Shown: positions 25,600 through 38,463, counted from the first letter of the stretch. The stretch: DNA of 64,000 bases from Trifolium pratense (GCF_020283565.1 NC_060059.1:14763501-14827500), one strand, 5' to 3'. Program-made: numbers and translations. Notes: generated from the sequence alone by a model not told the origin.

Positions 25600-26480
25600 T
25601 CAATAAACCAAATGCGGAAAATAGAGATTATATAATTACCTCCAGGGAAATATTTCATTAAGAAGAGATATTTTGATTAAAAAGAGAAAATTCACATTAT
25701 GTATCCCGCAAATACTCCGACAAAGTAAAACTTTATACTTATAACATAGTAAAAAAAAAGTGTTTTATTAACTTTTAAAGATAAATATTTTTAATATGAG
25801 AAAAGTAAAAAAGATTTTATATAAAAGAGTATTTTTGTTTTGTCTACAAAACCAATTTTAGAACTACTCCTCATGCTCACATAACACTTGAAAGCTACAA
25901 GATAAACTTCAGACTGTTGCTACTTATTTCATGTTACAATACTTTCTCCTTCAAACATCCTTGTCCTCAAGAATGATCAATCACAAGTGCCATGTTTAAG
26001 AGGCAACAAAAATTCATTTTCGTTCAATTGATTATAGTTAAATGTAAGTTGAAAGTAAGGTTTTTTTGTGTTCAACAGTCTAGTTAGACTTACACACAAA
26101 TTTCGAGTTTGAATTCAAATCATGTGGACCAATGTTCTTAGCAACTACGACTGAGTTGCACTTACAAGTTACATGACTTAAAGTAAAAGTGATTATGTTT
26201 GTATAAATTCTTGTAAAAATGAATCGAAAAGTAAAATTGAGAGTAAAAATAAATTTTAGAATAAAAAACTCTAATGTCTAGTTTCAGTTTGAATCAATTT
26301 TAAAGTCGATATTAATTTTATTCAAGAGCAATCAAGCATGTCAAAATCAATTCGAAAACTTTAAAAGTTAATTTTGACTCATCCAAAAATAAAACCAAGT
26401 CGAAATCAATTAATCTTAAACACATTCAAATATATCAAAATAAATTGTAACGTTTAAAATCAAGTTTGGTCTATCCAAAA
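25600..26480. other. Intergenic, no gene seen
   Basis: A+T-rich sequence with no assignable exon. GCATGTCAAAATCAATT and related phrases around 26280-26470 repeat loosely, but I see no element boundary. Confidence 0.45.
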
Positions 26481-26483
26481 GTA

Positions 26484-26579
26484 GGTCTTACTAACTAGTG
26501 CCCCAAAGCACTAGTTAAGGAGTTAAAAAAAAGGAAATAAATGAAAAGTTATGCACTAAACAATCATTTAGCATTTGCC
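26484..26579. mobile_element. Mutator-type MITE, short copy with 9-bp TSD
   Basis: Left end GGTCTTACTAACTAGTGCC with a palindrome around GCACTAGTTAAGG; right end GCATTTGCC. The 9-mer CCAAAAGTA is present at 26475-26483 and 26580-26588. At 96 bp this is an internally deleted member of the family at 10761-11135, having lost most of its right-hand palindrome. Confidence 0.85.
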
Positions 26580-26899
26580 CCAAAAGTATAACTCGACATA
26601 TATGTCATTTGTCAGAATTTTTTTTAAAAAAAAGTTTCTGTCACAAATTTAGTTATAACAAAAGGTTTTGGCTAACATGATATAGTGAGTTATGTGGTGT
26701 ATTGTGTATACGTTTCGAATAATACTATACCGAATACTAATTTTACAAAATTCACCGTTGGATTGAAATATTATATCATATAGATTGAATTTAAAAATTG
26801 AATTTAAATTCGATTGAATTTAAAAATTGAATTAAAAAAAATTGAAGGAAATATTTATTCCCTAATTAGGTAAAATTTGAAGTTGTATTTAAATAAAAA

Positions 26900-27076
26900 G
26901 GGTCTTGTTAACATGTGCCCTTAGGGCACATGTTAAGATATACCAAAATAGAAATTCATCATTTAATAATACAAGAAATTTAATGCTTCAAAAGTCAAAA
27001 TGCACAAATTAATATTTAATAATTTATATTTTTGCTTTCTTAACATGTGCCTTAAGGGCACAAGTTAACATTCTCC
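26900..27076. mobile_element. Mutator-type MITE with subterminal palindromes and 9-bp TSD
   Basis: Left end GGGTCTTGTTAACATGTGCC with GGGCACATGTTAAG; right end is the complement of GGAGAATGTTAACTTGTGCC with a matching palindrome. AAATAAAAA is duplicated at 26891-26899 and 27077-27085. It sits about 110 bp upstream of the ASCH gene start, so it could contribute promoter sequence. Confidence 0.9.
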
Positions 27077-27187
27077 AAATAAAAAAATCCAATTTTTACA
27101 TAGTTATTAAGGGAAGTTTATGAAACAGTGTTTGGTTGCGCAGAAGCAGAAGAACAAGAAGTTCAGAAATTGAGAAAAAACGAAACG

Positions 27188-30100
27188 ATGAGAAGAAACA
27201 ATTCAAATTCAGGGAATTATCGGAATCCATGTATAACTATGCACCAACCTTGGGCTTCTCTTCTCGTTTACGGTATCAAACGCATCGAGGGAAGATCATG
27301 GCCTGCTCCTATCACAGGTTCATTCTTCTTTTTTGGTTTTTTTTTTTGGTTGATAAACATGGCAAAGCCGTTGAAAACTCACGCACACAAAGTGGAGTGA
27401 CTGGGGTTCCAACCCCGGTCCTGACGTCCGACACTTGCAATTTCGGCATTTCTGCTGGTTGAGCTGGGATTTGTGGACTTTTGGCTTTTCTTTAATTGAT
27501 ATCAAACATTCACATTGACATTGATCCCTAAGTTTTGAAATTAATTGATTTGTTAAAGGTCGTCTTTGGATTCATGCTGCTGGTAAAGTTCCTGATGAGT
27601 CTACTATCAAAGCAATGGAATATTTTTACAAGGAAATTTATGCACTTAATGGGATTACTGATCTCAATTTTCCTCAACATTACCCTGTTTCTAGGCTTTT
27701 GGGTATGTATGTATGTATGTATACATTTGCATTAATTACATTGCATAGTTCATATCACTACTAGGACTAGCATACTCAACTTCTGTATGCTTATTTGAAT
27801 CGACTTATTTGAGTTGTCTGGAGAACTTATAAAACAACTTATGATGGGTTCATAAGCTGTTTTCAGCTTAGCTTCATAAGTTCTCTGAGATAGCCTATGA
27901 AAACAGTTTATAGATTATAGGTCAAATGCATCCTATGGTCCTTTTAAGTTATAAATGTTTTTAACAAGTTAGTCCTTTAAGATTTTTGGGTATCAAATTT
28001 GTCCTTTAAGTCATAAAATATATGCACCATTTAATTTTTTTCTTCTTTATCCAACTTTGCTAAAAAGTGCTTATGTGGCTGTTTAATGTTAAAGTGACAA
28101 GTTCAAATTCACTGCTCTCGAAACTGAGGTTCATAGGGGTATTTTTCTGTTTTGGTTTGAAATAAAATCAAATCGATTACTTCATTTATGACGTTGTTGA
28201 TGATATTTATATTTGTCAAATTAGGTTTAAATTCTTAAAGAAGAAGAAAAAAATGTGTGTAAGTAATCATATTTGGTGTCATAAGCACTTTTTGGCCTCC
28301 CACCTCAGCATTAAACGACCACATGGATTCTTTTTAATGGAATTGGAATAAAAAGGGTTATGGTGAATACAATTCATGACTTTAAAGAACAAATTTGTTA
28401 CAAAAATAACTGAAAAGACCAATATGTTACAAACGTTAAACTTAAAGGATCATTGAATGCATTTGACCTAGCTTAAATGAAAACAATTTAACCTTATTTT
28501 ATTTTTTGTTATAGAAATAGCTTATACATAAGTGTTTATCATGATAAGTACACGCTATAACTGCAAATTAAGCTATTTATCCATACAGAGCCTATTTTTT
28601 TATTTTACTTCAATTCACTAACTTGAGTGCTTGATTTAGGATGTGTTGAAGTTGTTGGCTGCTTAACTCGTGATGAGCTATCATGCTGGGAGATGGTTCC
28701 TGAAGCGGTACCATTATCAATACCATTTACCAGACTTTTGTTTATTAAATAGACTTAATTGCACTTTTGATTTCCGAGATATCGCGTGTAGTTTTGGTCC
28801 TCATGTTCCAATTGTGCCACGTAGGCTACCGACATTTAAAGTTTGACGCCCAGTGATGAAAGGACCTTATTGTAAAAAGATACATACTTGGAGATTGAAT
28901 TTTTGCTATTGAAACATGCGGAAACTAAAATTACACAATTGTTATATCTGAGAGACTATACATGCAATTAAGACTTTTAAATATTGATTTCTAGTTATCC
29001 AATTTTTTTGCACTAAATTAACCCCATTTTCCTCCCTTCAGGTAAGGCTGGAAGCGCTAACTGATTATTGTTGGTTGTGTGAACGGCCACAGGTTTGTGT
29101 CCTACTACACTGCAATTCCTATCATTGTAAGACTAACAACTATGTCTATATGTGTATCCGTGTATGCTGAATGAATGTTTTTCCTCTCTTATTCTAGAAA
29201 TTGTTGATTCCGTTTGAGATGCGAGGTTACCAAGGCGTTTATAACTTGGAAAGAAAGGTAAATATGGTTTTAAATCAACTTATTCCTTTCTGATTTTTCT
29301 TGGAATTAAGACTGATTTTTTTTTTACTTGTTCAAAGATTTATGAAGCTGCAGTTAGAGGGTTGGCTCCTGTTGATAGCCCATTGCCAGTGAAATTCCCG
29401 CTTCCTGATCCATCTGACCCATTTTCCCTAAAGCCGGGCCGTGTCTCTGCACTTGCTCGTAATTTAAAAGCAACTGAAGTGGACCAGTCATCAAGTATAG
29501 GTCTGGCCATAGCTGGGGCACGTGCGGCAGCTACTCAGTTCTCAAAGAAGGATTATAATTCCCAAAGCACTGACCGAAACAATAAACCTGTCACAGCGAA
29601 TGCTAATCATGAGGAGCCACAAGTATCCTATAATTTACGATCACATCGCAGGATTACAGAAAAGGATAATATTCCATACACTGAGTTAAATGAGAAATTT
29701 GATGATTGTGGCATCTCGTCAGATCATGAAGTGAAAGGCAGTAGTAAAGTGAACGAGGGAAGTAGCTGGCACCATCATCCACCTCATGCTGACAGGAGAC
29801 AACATTTTCAGCCCTCTACTAAGGTCAGCAGTCGCTTACCGTACATAATTGCTGTTGTTCCTTTTGTACCTCCTACTAACCAATCCAAACCCTCCACTAT
29901 TAGCCCACCAACATATGTTTAATTGTTGTTGTTGTACAATACAACTATGTTATCCTTTTTGTCTAAATTTCAGCTTGTTCATGTGGAATTTGATCAGGGG
30001 GTTCTGGTATATAGACCGAAGATAAATTCTGACAAGAATGAGGAAAACAGCACGCACCATCAATCTTCTAGTGCAGAAGCAGATTTGAGACAGCATTCTC

Positions 30101-31085
30101 AGCCACCACCAAGGTATCTCTTTCTGTAATAGCTGTCATTGTGTATCTTCTGTCGCTGTGTTAGAATTTTAGTCTCATTCTGTAGTTATAAAGCTAAAAG
30201 AACACGGTGGGAATAAAGGAAAAGTAAGAACAAAAACAAAATCTTTCATTTGGTGTAAAACTTACACCTACTGATCATCCTTCTTTCTGAAAGGGACAAT
30301 ACATAAGTTATGCCTAATGTCGACATTAGAGGTTTATTGACTATATCAGTAGTATATTGCTCTTACCAGTATTGAGATATTTGATTTGTTATGACCATTA
30401 GATCTAGAGTTCACTCAACATTGTGGATACTTGTTTTTGACCCCGGAATAGATTGTTTCAAGAAAACTTATATGGTGATGTAGGTACTGGTTTTCTCTAA
30501 AAACTATAATATTTTGACATGAAAAGCTTTGAGGCAGTCATGCACATTTTTAGCGAAGAACAACACCCATAGTACTTTAGCTAAGTTTAGTCCATTGTTT
30601 AATCTTTGTCATCTGACTCGTCAAATTCCTCCAAGTCTTATTATGGAAGCATACATAAGTGATTTCAATTTTTATCCCTTTCTATTTGGTTACTGCATCT
30701 TTGTGTATCTTGTCTTGAATCATGTTATGTATCAGTCAAACTAAAGTTGATCATTTGTGCATTCATTTGTTACCTTCTTTGTTTGAATGCAATATTGCTC
30801 TAGCAACTAAGGAAACATGCCAAATTCACAAATGGTGGTTCATTCATAGCTGGTAGGACATACTACTCATGAATGAGGCCTCAATTATTTGAACAATTTC
30901 ATTACATTATCTGTCTTGTTTAGCTCTCTTAAGTTCTACATTGGCGCCACAACAATTTCTGAATATCAGTCACTTTCTCTGCTTACTTTTAAAATAGATA
31001 AGTAGCTTTGACTGAAAATAGCATAAATGGATAATTTATTCATGCTTGTTTTCTCTTCATTATTAGATTTTTGCCACGACGTTGA
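27188..31085 (+). CDS. ASCH-domain protein (TRIP4 C-terminal-like, RNA-binding fold)
   Basis: ASCH domains are PUA-related folds proposed to bind RNA; in animals one sits at the C-terminus of the coactivator TRIP4/ASC-1. Eight exons: 27188-27317, 27559-27702, 28640-28707, 29042-29092, 29198-29257, 29338-29823, 29974-30113 and 31067-31085; all introns GT-AG, frame closed, 365 aa. The domain spans about residues 14-145: TMHQPWASLLVYGIKRIEGR holds the G-x-K-x-x-E-x-R motif (29-36), followed by GRLWIHAAGK and later VVGCL and EMRGYQGVYNL. The rest is a hydrophilic tail. ATG 27188 is the first in frame; the frame runs farther upstream but without an ATG. The last exon codes only FLPRR plus stop; if its donor at 30114 is not used, the protein would end after four other residues at 30129. 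The molecular role in plants is unknown to me. Confidence 0.88.
27330..27480 (+). mobile_element. SINE-like fragment in ASCH intron 1
   Basis: T-rich start, then GGGGTTCCAACCCCGGTCC (B-box-like) and GACGTCCGACACTTGCAA plus TTTCGGCATTTCTGCTGG. The same sequence order occurs at 4610-4680. It accounts for a frame that seems to extend exon 1 past its splice donor. Confidence 0.45.
27918..28470. mobile_element. Inverted-repeat element in ASCH intron 2
   Basis: Left end TAGGTCAAATGCATCC and right end complement of TAGGTCAAATGCATTC; both continue with a GGTCCTTTTAAGTT-like arm. About 550 bp. It interrupts an older repeat with ATAAGC and TTATAAGT motifs (27800-27917 and 28471-28590) of the kind also seen at 36382-36694. 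No target duplication found. Confidence 0.6.
28752..28975. mobile_element. MITE-like element in ASCH intron 3
   Basis: Ends AGACTTAATTGCA and TGCAATTAAGACT are inverted repeats, with weaker arm similarity inward (TTTCCGAGATAT against ATATCTGAGAGA). About 224 bp, non-coding. Confidence 0.55.
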
Positions 31086-32923
31086 ATAGCTTGAAGCAAT
31101 AATCATGGAAGGAGTCTGACTTCTCAGAGCCCGATTGTGAATTTATAACCTAGTTAATGGATTATTTCTTTTTAGGTTGAATTGAAATAAAGCTTGGAAG
31201 TGGATGCTCACTTGAATTGGTCTTGATGCTAGAGTTTGTAAACCATACTGATTTTATGTCGTTTCTCACTAAGTGGTAGAGCTCAGATTCTTGTATATAG
31301 TAGTAGAAAATTGTGGCATATGAATAATTGCATCATGCATATATAAACTCAGTGTTGCATAATGTTAGATAAGGATCTTTGGTGGAATCTATCTGGAATC
31401 CATATCCATATTCACTTTGTATGATTCCTTTAAATTTATCTTTCTTTAAAAATTTATTGAGAATTTTATCTAAATTAGCTCTTAGTTGAAGACTGTTTCC
31501 AGAATATATAGTATTCAAATATGCGCCATTGCTTTTCAAGTTGTATCTAAATTGGCTGCAGTTTGTGACTATATTTTGGATCTGCATTGTCCCAAAGTGG
31601 TTCACCGCAATTTTTTGGATGGTTCCACCAGTAAAACCCGCGATACAAACTAGTATGGTGTATTATAAGCTCTGCATTTTGCACTATTAGTGTTCTCCAA
31701 ATAAGGCACATAATATGATACTAATGGGAGTGTGAAAACTTTGTGTTGGCGTCATTGGATTTAATTCTGATTATAGTGTAACAGTTTTATATGTATTGTC
31801 AAAATGTTAAAATAAAATTTTCACTAGCACATCTGCTAAGGAAGAATTCTAATCTTTTTCAGAAGAAATTGAGATTACCTTGTTCCTTGTAGTGTTACAG
31901 TATTGCAATTTGGGAGTATCTTTTCCCACTATGTTTTCGAAGAGCAAACTTTGCCAAGATCATGTTGGATAAGCTTTTGGAGAGTAAAAGTGATTTTGAA
32001 GACTTGAATAATTGATTTTAGTATGTTTGGAGTTCTCAGATTATAATTGATTTTGGCTCTAAAATTATTTCTACTTGAATTTAGAAATTACAGCTTATTT
32101 CTTGAAATGTAATTTTACACTTAAATTAACTCACTTTCACGTGAATATTTTCAAACAATAACCTTAAAACACACTTTTACTTAAAACAAATCTTACAATT
32201 AAATTTGTCATCTTAGAAGAATAAAACACACTAGTGCATGTAAGCATGTTTTATTCTGCAGTGACAAAATTTGATTTTAAATTGATCGATTTTGTAAAAT
32301 TGATTTTACATAAAAGCAAGTTGAATGTAAAATGGTTTTTTTGTTACAAAAATGTAAAATGGTTTGTTTGAATACATTTATGTAAAATGGTTCTTATAAC
32401 AAGTCTCGTGATATTTATTTACGGTTCATAATACAAAATTGCTAACAACACACATGGCTTCAATCATACTAGTACAACATGAAAAGTTCATAAATAATTA
32501 AACACGAATAAGTATGACATGCATTTATTAACTCATTAAATGTATAGTTTAAGTTAGAAATTGACTATAAGCAATCATAAATTATTGAGTCAGTATGCAT
32601 ATATCATGTAGTAATTAGCATTTTTGGGGAAAGTTATAAAGAGGGGGTGGGTGATCAGGGCTTAACCTGTACAGAACTACATATCAGATACGACTTAAAT
32701 AAAACACATTACATGGCTCAACTTCAGTTCTAATTTCAACAAAATCATGACAATTTTTTCTGATAATAAATATAAAAATTTGTTGTTTCAACATCACACT
32801 CATTGTCTCAACAAGATCTTCAATAGTTTTTGCCGTGGATGGCAAAGGTCCAACCGCAGCAACTGAATACAAGTGTGTCCGCTAAAGTAAGCAATTAAAC
32901 TTCCTATGTCATATTGACTTTGT
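31086..32923. other. Intergenic between convergent ASCH and EMC3 genes
   Basis: Contains the presumed 3' UTRs of the two convergent genes. A 90-codon minus-strand frame at 31333-31605 has no family match that I can see and no supporting context. No transposon ends recognised. Confidence 0.5.
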
Positions 32924-35900
32924 TCAGCTGACGACTTTCTTTAACACATCTTCAGCATGATGCTCAAAATTTGGTAAGGCCCAGTCATGCTGCGTAATGT
33001 CAAGATTGTCTTTCTCAACACTCAGACCCTGAAAACAACATTAAAAGGAAAAAAAAGTAAGATTTGAGAATTCCTTTGTTAGAGACTAAACTAGGTTTCC
33101 TTTGGCACAGATAGACCTTTACTCTGTTTGAACAGACAAAGCATTTGTCATATTTTAATGTATTTTCCCATTTTTCAAAGAATCAAAGTTGCTGATGAAA
33201 GTGCAAAGCCAAGGGGAAGTGTATCGTATCCGGACCCCTTTGATTGTATATCTAATCGCAAGGCAAATTAACCAAATACTCAGCTTCTTTTTAACTTTTT
33301 CTTATACACTTAGTAGAATGCACCTACATTTTGCTTCTCTTTGTACAAGTGTTCAATTTTAACTTCAGTATCATCCTCGGTGAAAATGTAGTCATTCTAC
33401 AAAACCTCAATGGATACTATATTCCCCCTTTGTGATATGCAGAAAAGGAGGGGGAAAACTATTCGTGGAATAAAACTATAATTTCCAAGATGGATTTTCA
33501 AAATCATGAGAAGTATACAGTAAATCATTCATATTTGTACCTTTGAAGGATCAAATCCGAATCCACCACCCATTTGCATCATTCTTTGTGTATCATCTAC
33601 AGCTGCATGAAAGAAAAAAAAAAAAAATCATAATGTGTAACTAGTGTGTATCCAAAATCCCAGTTAAAATGGAAAAACCGATAAAATCTGAATAGTAGTA
33701 AAAATTCATATTATGAAATTGATGAGATAATTAAAAATATAGATATAAAAATGCTCAATGTTCAAGTCATTAAATACAAACCATTTTCTTCCCCCAAGAT
33801 GAGACTAAACAATCCTCTTAAGCCAAACAGATTGAGGAAGTACCTGAAATGCAATCACGACAATTAAAACAAAGTACGAGTGAAACAGGTAAAAATCTAT
33901 GAAAAAGAAGATTACCAAGAGCGACTGCTGACGTAGCTAACATCAACTGTGCTGAGGTCTATCCCATTCTGTAACATGGACCTAAACCTCTGTGTCAATG
34001 GAAAGGGTATCTTGGCTGCAAAAAAATTGAAAATATTTGAGAAGCAAATAATAGAAGCAGGAAATACAAGGGTGTTCCTAGCAGATGACTATATAATAAA
34101 ACAACAACTAAAGCCTTTTCCTACAAGCCATTGATATCGAGTTATGTTCTGTCTGATGGTATTCTGTACTGTTTCCTTGTAGCTTATAGCTCACATATAA
34201 ATCTGATAGTTATCTTGTCTGCTCTGTCAATTAAGGTTTAGTTGAATAACTCGCAATAGCTGTTACTCAGTAATAGATTTTTCATTTAGGGGTTTGCACT
34301 GTAGACTCACATTGTACCTGTATGCAAGACTGATGCAATGCTTTCTCATTCAAGAAATAATCATATCAAACTTGAGAAATGCCCTTGATCTCTCGTTCTC
34401 TCTCAAATACTCTCAACTCTCAGATTTCTTCATGGTATCAGAGCTTGAATAAGCTTCAATCATGGCGTTCGATTCCTCAACTCTATTGTTACTCAATCTG
34501 TGCTACTTCGTCACAAGCTTAGGCCAAGTCCTTCAACAATTGTCAATAACAGACAGAGTCTGTTCTAGCCTAATCCTGGTAGCTTCCGTGGCCAATCATA
34601 TTGTGGCCGTGGAGGAACAGAGTTGGTCAGGCCACAATACAGTGTCAAGTTTGTTCTAAGTTCGGTAAAAGTTATACATATCTATGATGTTTCATGGTTG
34701 TAAAGATGGGGGACACAGAGGAGAAAGAGGAGGGGGGATGGGGAGGGGGAAGTGGTGCAGGGGCAACCTTGGGATATGCATAGTCTTCCGGGTTGACTGC
34801 TAGAGGAACTGTTGGTTGGGGTGGTTGGGTTCCAACATATGGACACACAAAGGAGACACAAAGATTGCTGGGAGGTGACAGGCGGCGGCCAGGGAGAGGG
34901 GTGGGGGCAGAGGAACGGAAGAAGGAAGAGGGGAGAAAAAGGAAAAAATCTAGCAAGGGAGGTCTTTTGTTAAATCTAGTGGAACTTCAACATCCAACGG
35001 CTATGAAACGAGGTCCATTGTGGACAGCCTATAGCGGTAATCTATGATAGTATTCATACTTAAAATGTGAGACTTTGGTATTTATGTGTTAGAATATTAG
35101 AAAATATCTTATATCTTTGGTATTATATTAGTGTATCTTCAGTTATTTCCTAGGATTAGTTTATAATCTTAAGAGTATTTATCTAGCAGGATTAGATTTT
35201 ATATCATGTATTTTTATTATGATCTGTTCCTGATTTATGATTGAGTATGTGTAACACTAGAAATAGGGATTAATGTTTAGTCTATGGTATCAAGTTAGAA
35301 TTAAGTCATTATCAATAATATTGAAAGTTCTTATTATTTTCAATCCTCCTTTTATCTACTTCAACATTGTGTATACTCTGGTTTTTCCTATGATTTGGGA
35401 TGTGTGCGTCTTGCTCAACTTGCATTTTGTATACTCAATTTTAGTTCAATAAAATTGCTAATTGTTTGTTTTTTAGGCTTATCACTAAATCAGTAACTTC
35501 CCTTTTATTTTATCTCACATCCTCCCATTTAAGACTATATATCATATGCAAAAGGCATGTGTCGAGATAACATCTTTTGGATATGTTAAGCAAGCATCTC
35601 TTGAACCAAGAGAAAAAAACTAAGTATCAAAGTTGACCCTTGGTACACACTTATGGTTATTGGAAATTTTTCTAAATTTCCACCTTGTATTCTCAAACTA
35701 GTTGCTACAATGTAAGCAATCCACTAGGTACTCTATCATATGTCTGGTTTGATTAATTGATATTTTTCCATCAATCTCGGTAGCAAGTACACGGCTTCCA
35801 TAGTCAATAAGTCAAGATAAATATGTGCTTATCAGGATGCAAACTGTATATTTACAAACAAAAAATCCGGCATCGCAACACCGTAAAATGACAGACATAA

Positions 35901-37281
35901 AAAGATCTTGAAGGATATGAATTCATGTAAAGAGAAAACTACCAATCTACCATTATTAAACAATGAGGGGAAAAATCAAGTGTTAAAAATTACCTGCTAC
36001 AAATCCAGAAAAGAAAAAGTTCACAAAAGCAAAAGTAAGAGTCTGCCCAAAAAGAGTAAACAATACAAATTAGTACGGCATTTCATAATTGGCAAAAAAG
36101 TATAATAATAAGCAAGGAATATGATCCAAAATCTAATGAAAGAGTAGCATCAAACTCTAATTAATCTCAACACCTGAGGTATGATCATCGAAAGATTTTT
36201 CTTCATCATATCCATAGCCATGTTCGGATCAGAAAACATCTGTGCTTGCGGATTTGTCGCTTGACCCTTCGGAACAAACAACAGACCATTTTCCTTTAAC
36301 AAAAATTGACAAACAGTTAGTTGACTGTTGAATTAGTTAAGCAAACGGTTCTGTAAGTTACTACATAAAGCTTGTGATATAGGGTCTGTTTGGATAAACA
36401 ACTTATTTGCAGCTTAAAACACAAACATTTATCATGATAAAGTGCTGATATATAAGCTTAGGTAAGCTGTTTTTGGGCCCGTTTGGAGTGGTTTATTTTT
36501 GAGCTTATGTGAAACAACTTATGCAAATAAATAAGCTTTTATGTATTATTATAAGCTTTTCAAGGTAGTTTATGAAAAAACAACTTATAAAGATACAATT
36601 TTTATTAGTAAAAACTTACGAATTAACATAAAAGTTTATTTATTTGCATAAGCTATTTTCATAATCTCAAAAATAAGTCAACCCAAACAGACCCATAGTT
36701 ATTTATTAACTTCTGATGAGTTTTAGAGGTGTTCTAAAAATGTCAAATTTGAATCAATTATCCTCTCTAAAGGATCCAAAGAAACAAATTTTAAGCACAA
36801 AAAAGCTTAGAATCCAAGAAACCTCACATCATATAAACTAAGCAAACAGCCATTACATTTTACTTCAAATTTCTACCAAATAAAAAAAAACATAAATTTA
36901 TAATATAATACACTAAGCAAACAAACCTCATTACAATAATAAAGCTTGCGAGCACGAAACGCCTTGGAAGGAATAAAATTAGCCGCGGTACGTAAATTCC
37001 GAGCTCTAAGCATCACTTGCCTGTATAAACATCATCACAGAATTCATATAAATATCAAATTAAAAAGAGCTTAAAAAAAATCAAAATCAAAAGCAATACA
37101 ATCATGTAAAAAATAAAGGTCGAAATTACCCTTCTCTGACAATTTTGGCATCAGGAGTTTGAGAAGAACGCATAAGCTTAGAAACAATATGGCGGAGAAC
37201 ACCGATTAGAACCATAACGACAGATAAAGGTATCAAAACCCAATCTCTGATTGCAGTATCGAGAACAAGATCTTCCGCCAT
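32924..37281 (-). CDS. EMC3: ER membrane protein complex subunit 3 (EMC3)
   Basis: EMC3 is the YidC/Oxa1-family core of the ER membrane protein complex, which inserts transmembrane helices into the ER membrane. Eight exons on the minus strand: 37281-37130, 37020-36927, 36293-36174, 36042-35994, 34015-33916, 33843-33782, 33602-33541 and 33028-32924; all introns GT-AG, frame closed, 247 aa, about the expected plant length. Starts [20 protein letters not shown]. Three hydrophobic segments: about 15-34, 118-140 ([15 protein letters not shown]) and 172-190 ([17 protein letters not shown]). Conserved stretches include [35 protein letters not shown] and [13 protein letters not shown]. Intron 4 (34016-35993) has swollen with LTR debris. 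The ATG follows a leader with no nearer in-frame ATG, so the start is secure. Confidence 0.96.
34145..34444 (+). mobile_element. Copia-type LTR plus primer-binding site in EMC3 intron 4
   Basis: A 288-bp LTR-like block begins TGTTCTGTCTGATGG at 34145 and ends CA at 34432. It is followed directly by TGGTATCAGAGC (34433-34444), the classic initiator-tRNA-Met primer site. After it an ATG at 34462 opens a 65-codon frame that may be a decayed gag start. No second LTR was found, so this is a truncated insertion, antisense to EMC3. Confidence 0.7.
35097..35295 (+). mobile_element. Second LTR-like fragment in EMC3 intron 4
   Basis: Starts TGTTAGAATATTAG and runs about 188 bp to TGGTATCAAG (35285), which resembles a degenerate Met primer site. 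The block differs from the LTR at 34145. Call rests on these two motifs only. Confidence 0.45.
36382..36694. mobile_element. PIF/Harbinger-like MITE (composite) in EMC3 intron 3
   Basis: Outer ends GGGTCTGTTTGGATAAAC and complement of GGGTCTGTTTGGGTTGAC, with ATA on each outer side (3-bp duplication). A further end, GGGCCCGTTTGGAGTGG, lies inside at about 36475 and pairs even better with the right end. Two related copies have therefore probably merged. Confidence 0.6.
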
Positions 37282-38460
37282 TGAAAGTGAAAACCCTAAA
37301 TCTGAGTATATGGAAGATCGGGAAGAGGGGAGAAGATCGATGATGATGTTACACAGCCGGATAGTTAAACAAACAGTTTCACTTCACGGTGTACTTTTGA
37401 CTAAAAACCTCTTTCCATTATATGTGTTCTATTTTTTTGATAAAAGTATTTGAATTTAATATCATAAAAAATAAATAAATAAAGTATTTGAGGCTCTTTT
37501 TTTTTAATCATATAACATTTAGTAAAAGAAGATACTATGGAAAAGTCCTTGCTACCCTTGCTTGCCATTGTTAAAAAATTGCCACATTTCTATTGTAAGG
37601 ACAATTCAAGTCATTGTGCATCAAAATTATATCAAATAATAATTTTTTTTATAATTATTCAATAATAATTTTTTATTATCTTTATATTTTTTTTATAAGC
37701 TTATTATTTTTATATTGATTGTATTCTATTATCTTATATTCTTCTATATATTTTTTTTAGTGAAATTACAATGAAAATATAAACTTGCAATGTGGTTAAA
37801 AGTAATAAAAATAAATCAGCAATTTTTATGGTAATCGATTTTAATATATTAGTAGTAGACTATATTTTTAACAATATTTAAGGCTCATTATATATATATT
37901 TCGATCTATTTTTTTATGTAAAAGAGAACAAATAAAGATTTGTTACTTGACCAAAAAAAAAATCGTTACTTGATGGATTAAAATTTTTTTTGTTAGAGCA
38001 CCAATATCGGTTGACAATTGGTGTGACTACACATAAACCAATGAATTTGTGTCAGTGTGTATTGAATAATTGACAAAAGTTAGGGTGGCCAAAGTTGGCA
38101 CCGTGGTTATGCATAGCAACGGTGCTTTGCTGCACTTCTTTACTTTTGCATTTTATTTATTTATTTTGTAAGTTAGTAATGCACAATTTGGATATACAGT
38201 ATAGTGGGGTCAGTGGGACCCAATTTAGAATTTTTGAAGAGTGATATTGATATTTAGAGAAAATAGTTGAGTTGTTTAAAGAGTGGAAAAATATAAAATA
38301 ATATTAAAAAATGAGTGGGGCCCATTTAGGCAAAGTGAGTGGCATGGATGTACATGCTCTTACTTGATTGACGAGTACTCCAACCAACTTTACTATTTCA
38401 AATCAAAGCTTTAGCTTGATCTCATAAGATCTTGCTTAGCTGGATCTCCGTATATATTAA
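37282..38460. other. EMC3 promoter side and intergenic DNA
   Basis: The first 100 bp left of the window-oriented EMC3 start form its leader and promoter. Beyond that the DNA is A+T-rich with no exon I can assign. Confidence 0.5.
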
Positions 38461-38463
38461 GTA

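Noticed and set aside
27128..27187. Upstream extension of the ASCH frame starting at GTG
   Set aside because: Plant nuclear genes start at ATG; the first in-frame ATG is at 27188.
31333..31605. 90-codon minus-strand frame between ASCH and EMC3
   Set aside because: No ortholog-like motif, no promoter or splice context; A+T-rich chance frame is the simplest reading.
34672..35047. Pro-rich frame and its antisense Gly/Arg-rich frame
   Set aside because: Both strands open only because of a G-rich/C-rich low-complexity stretch inside the EMC3 intron.
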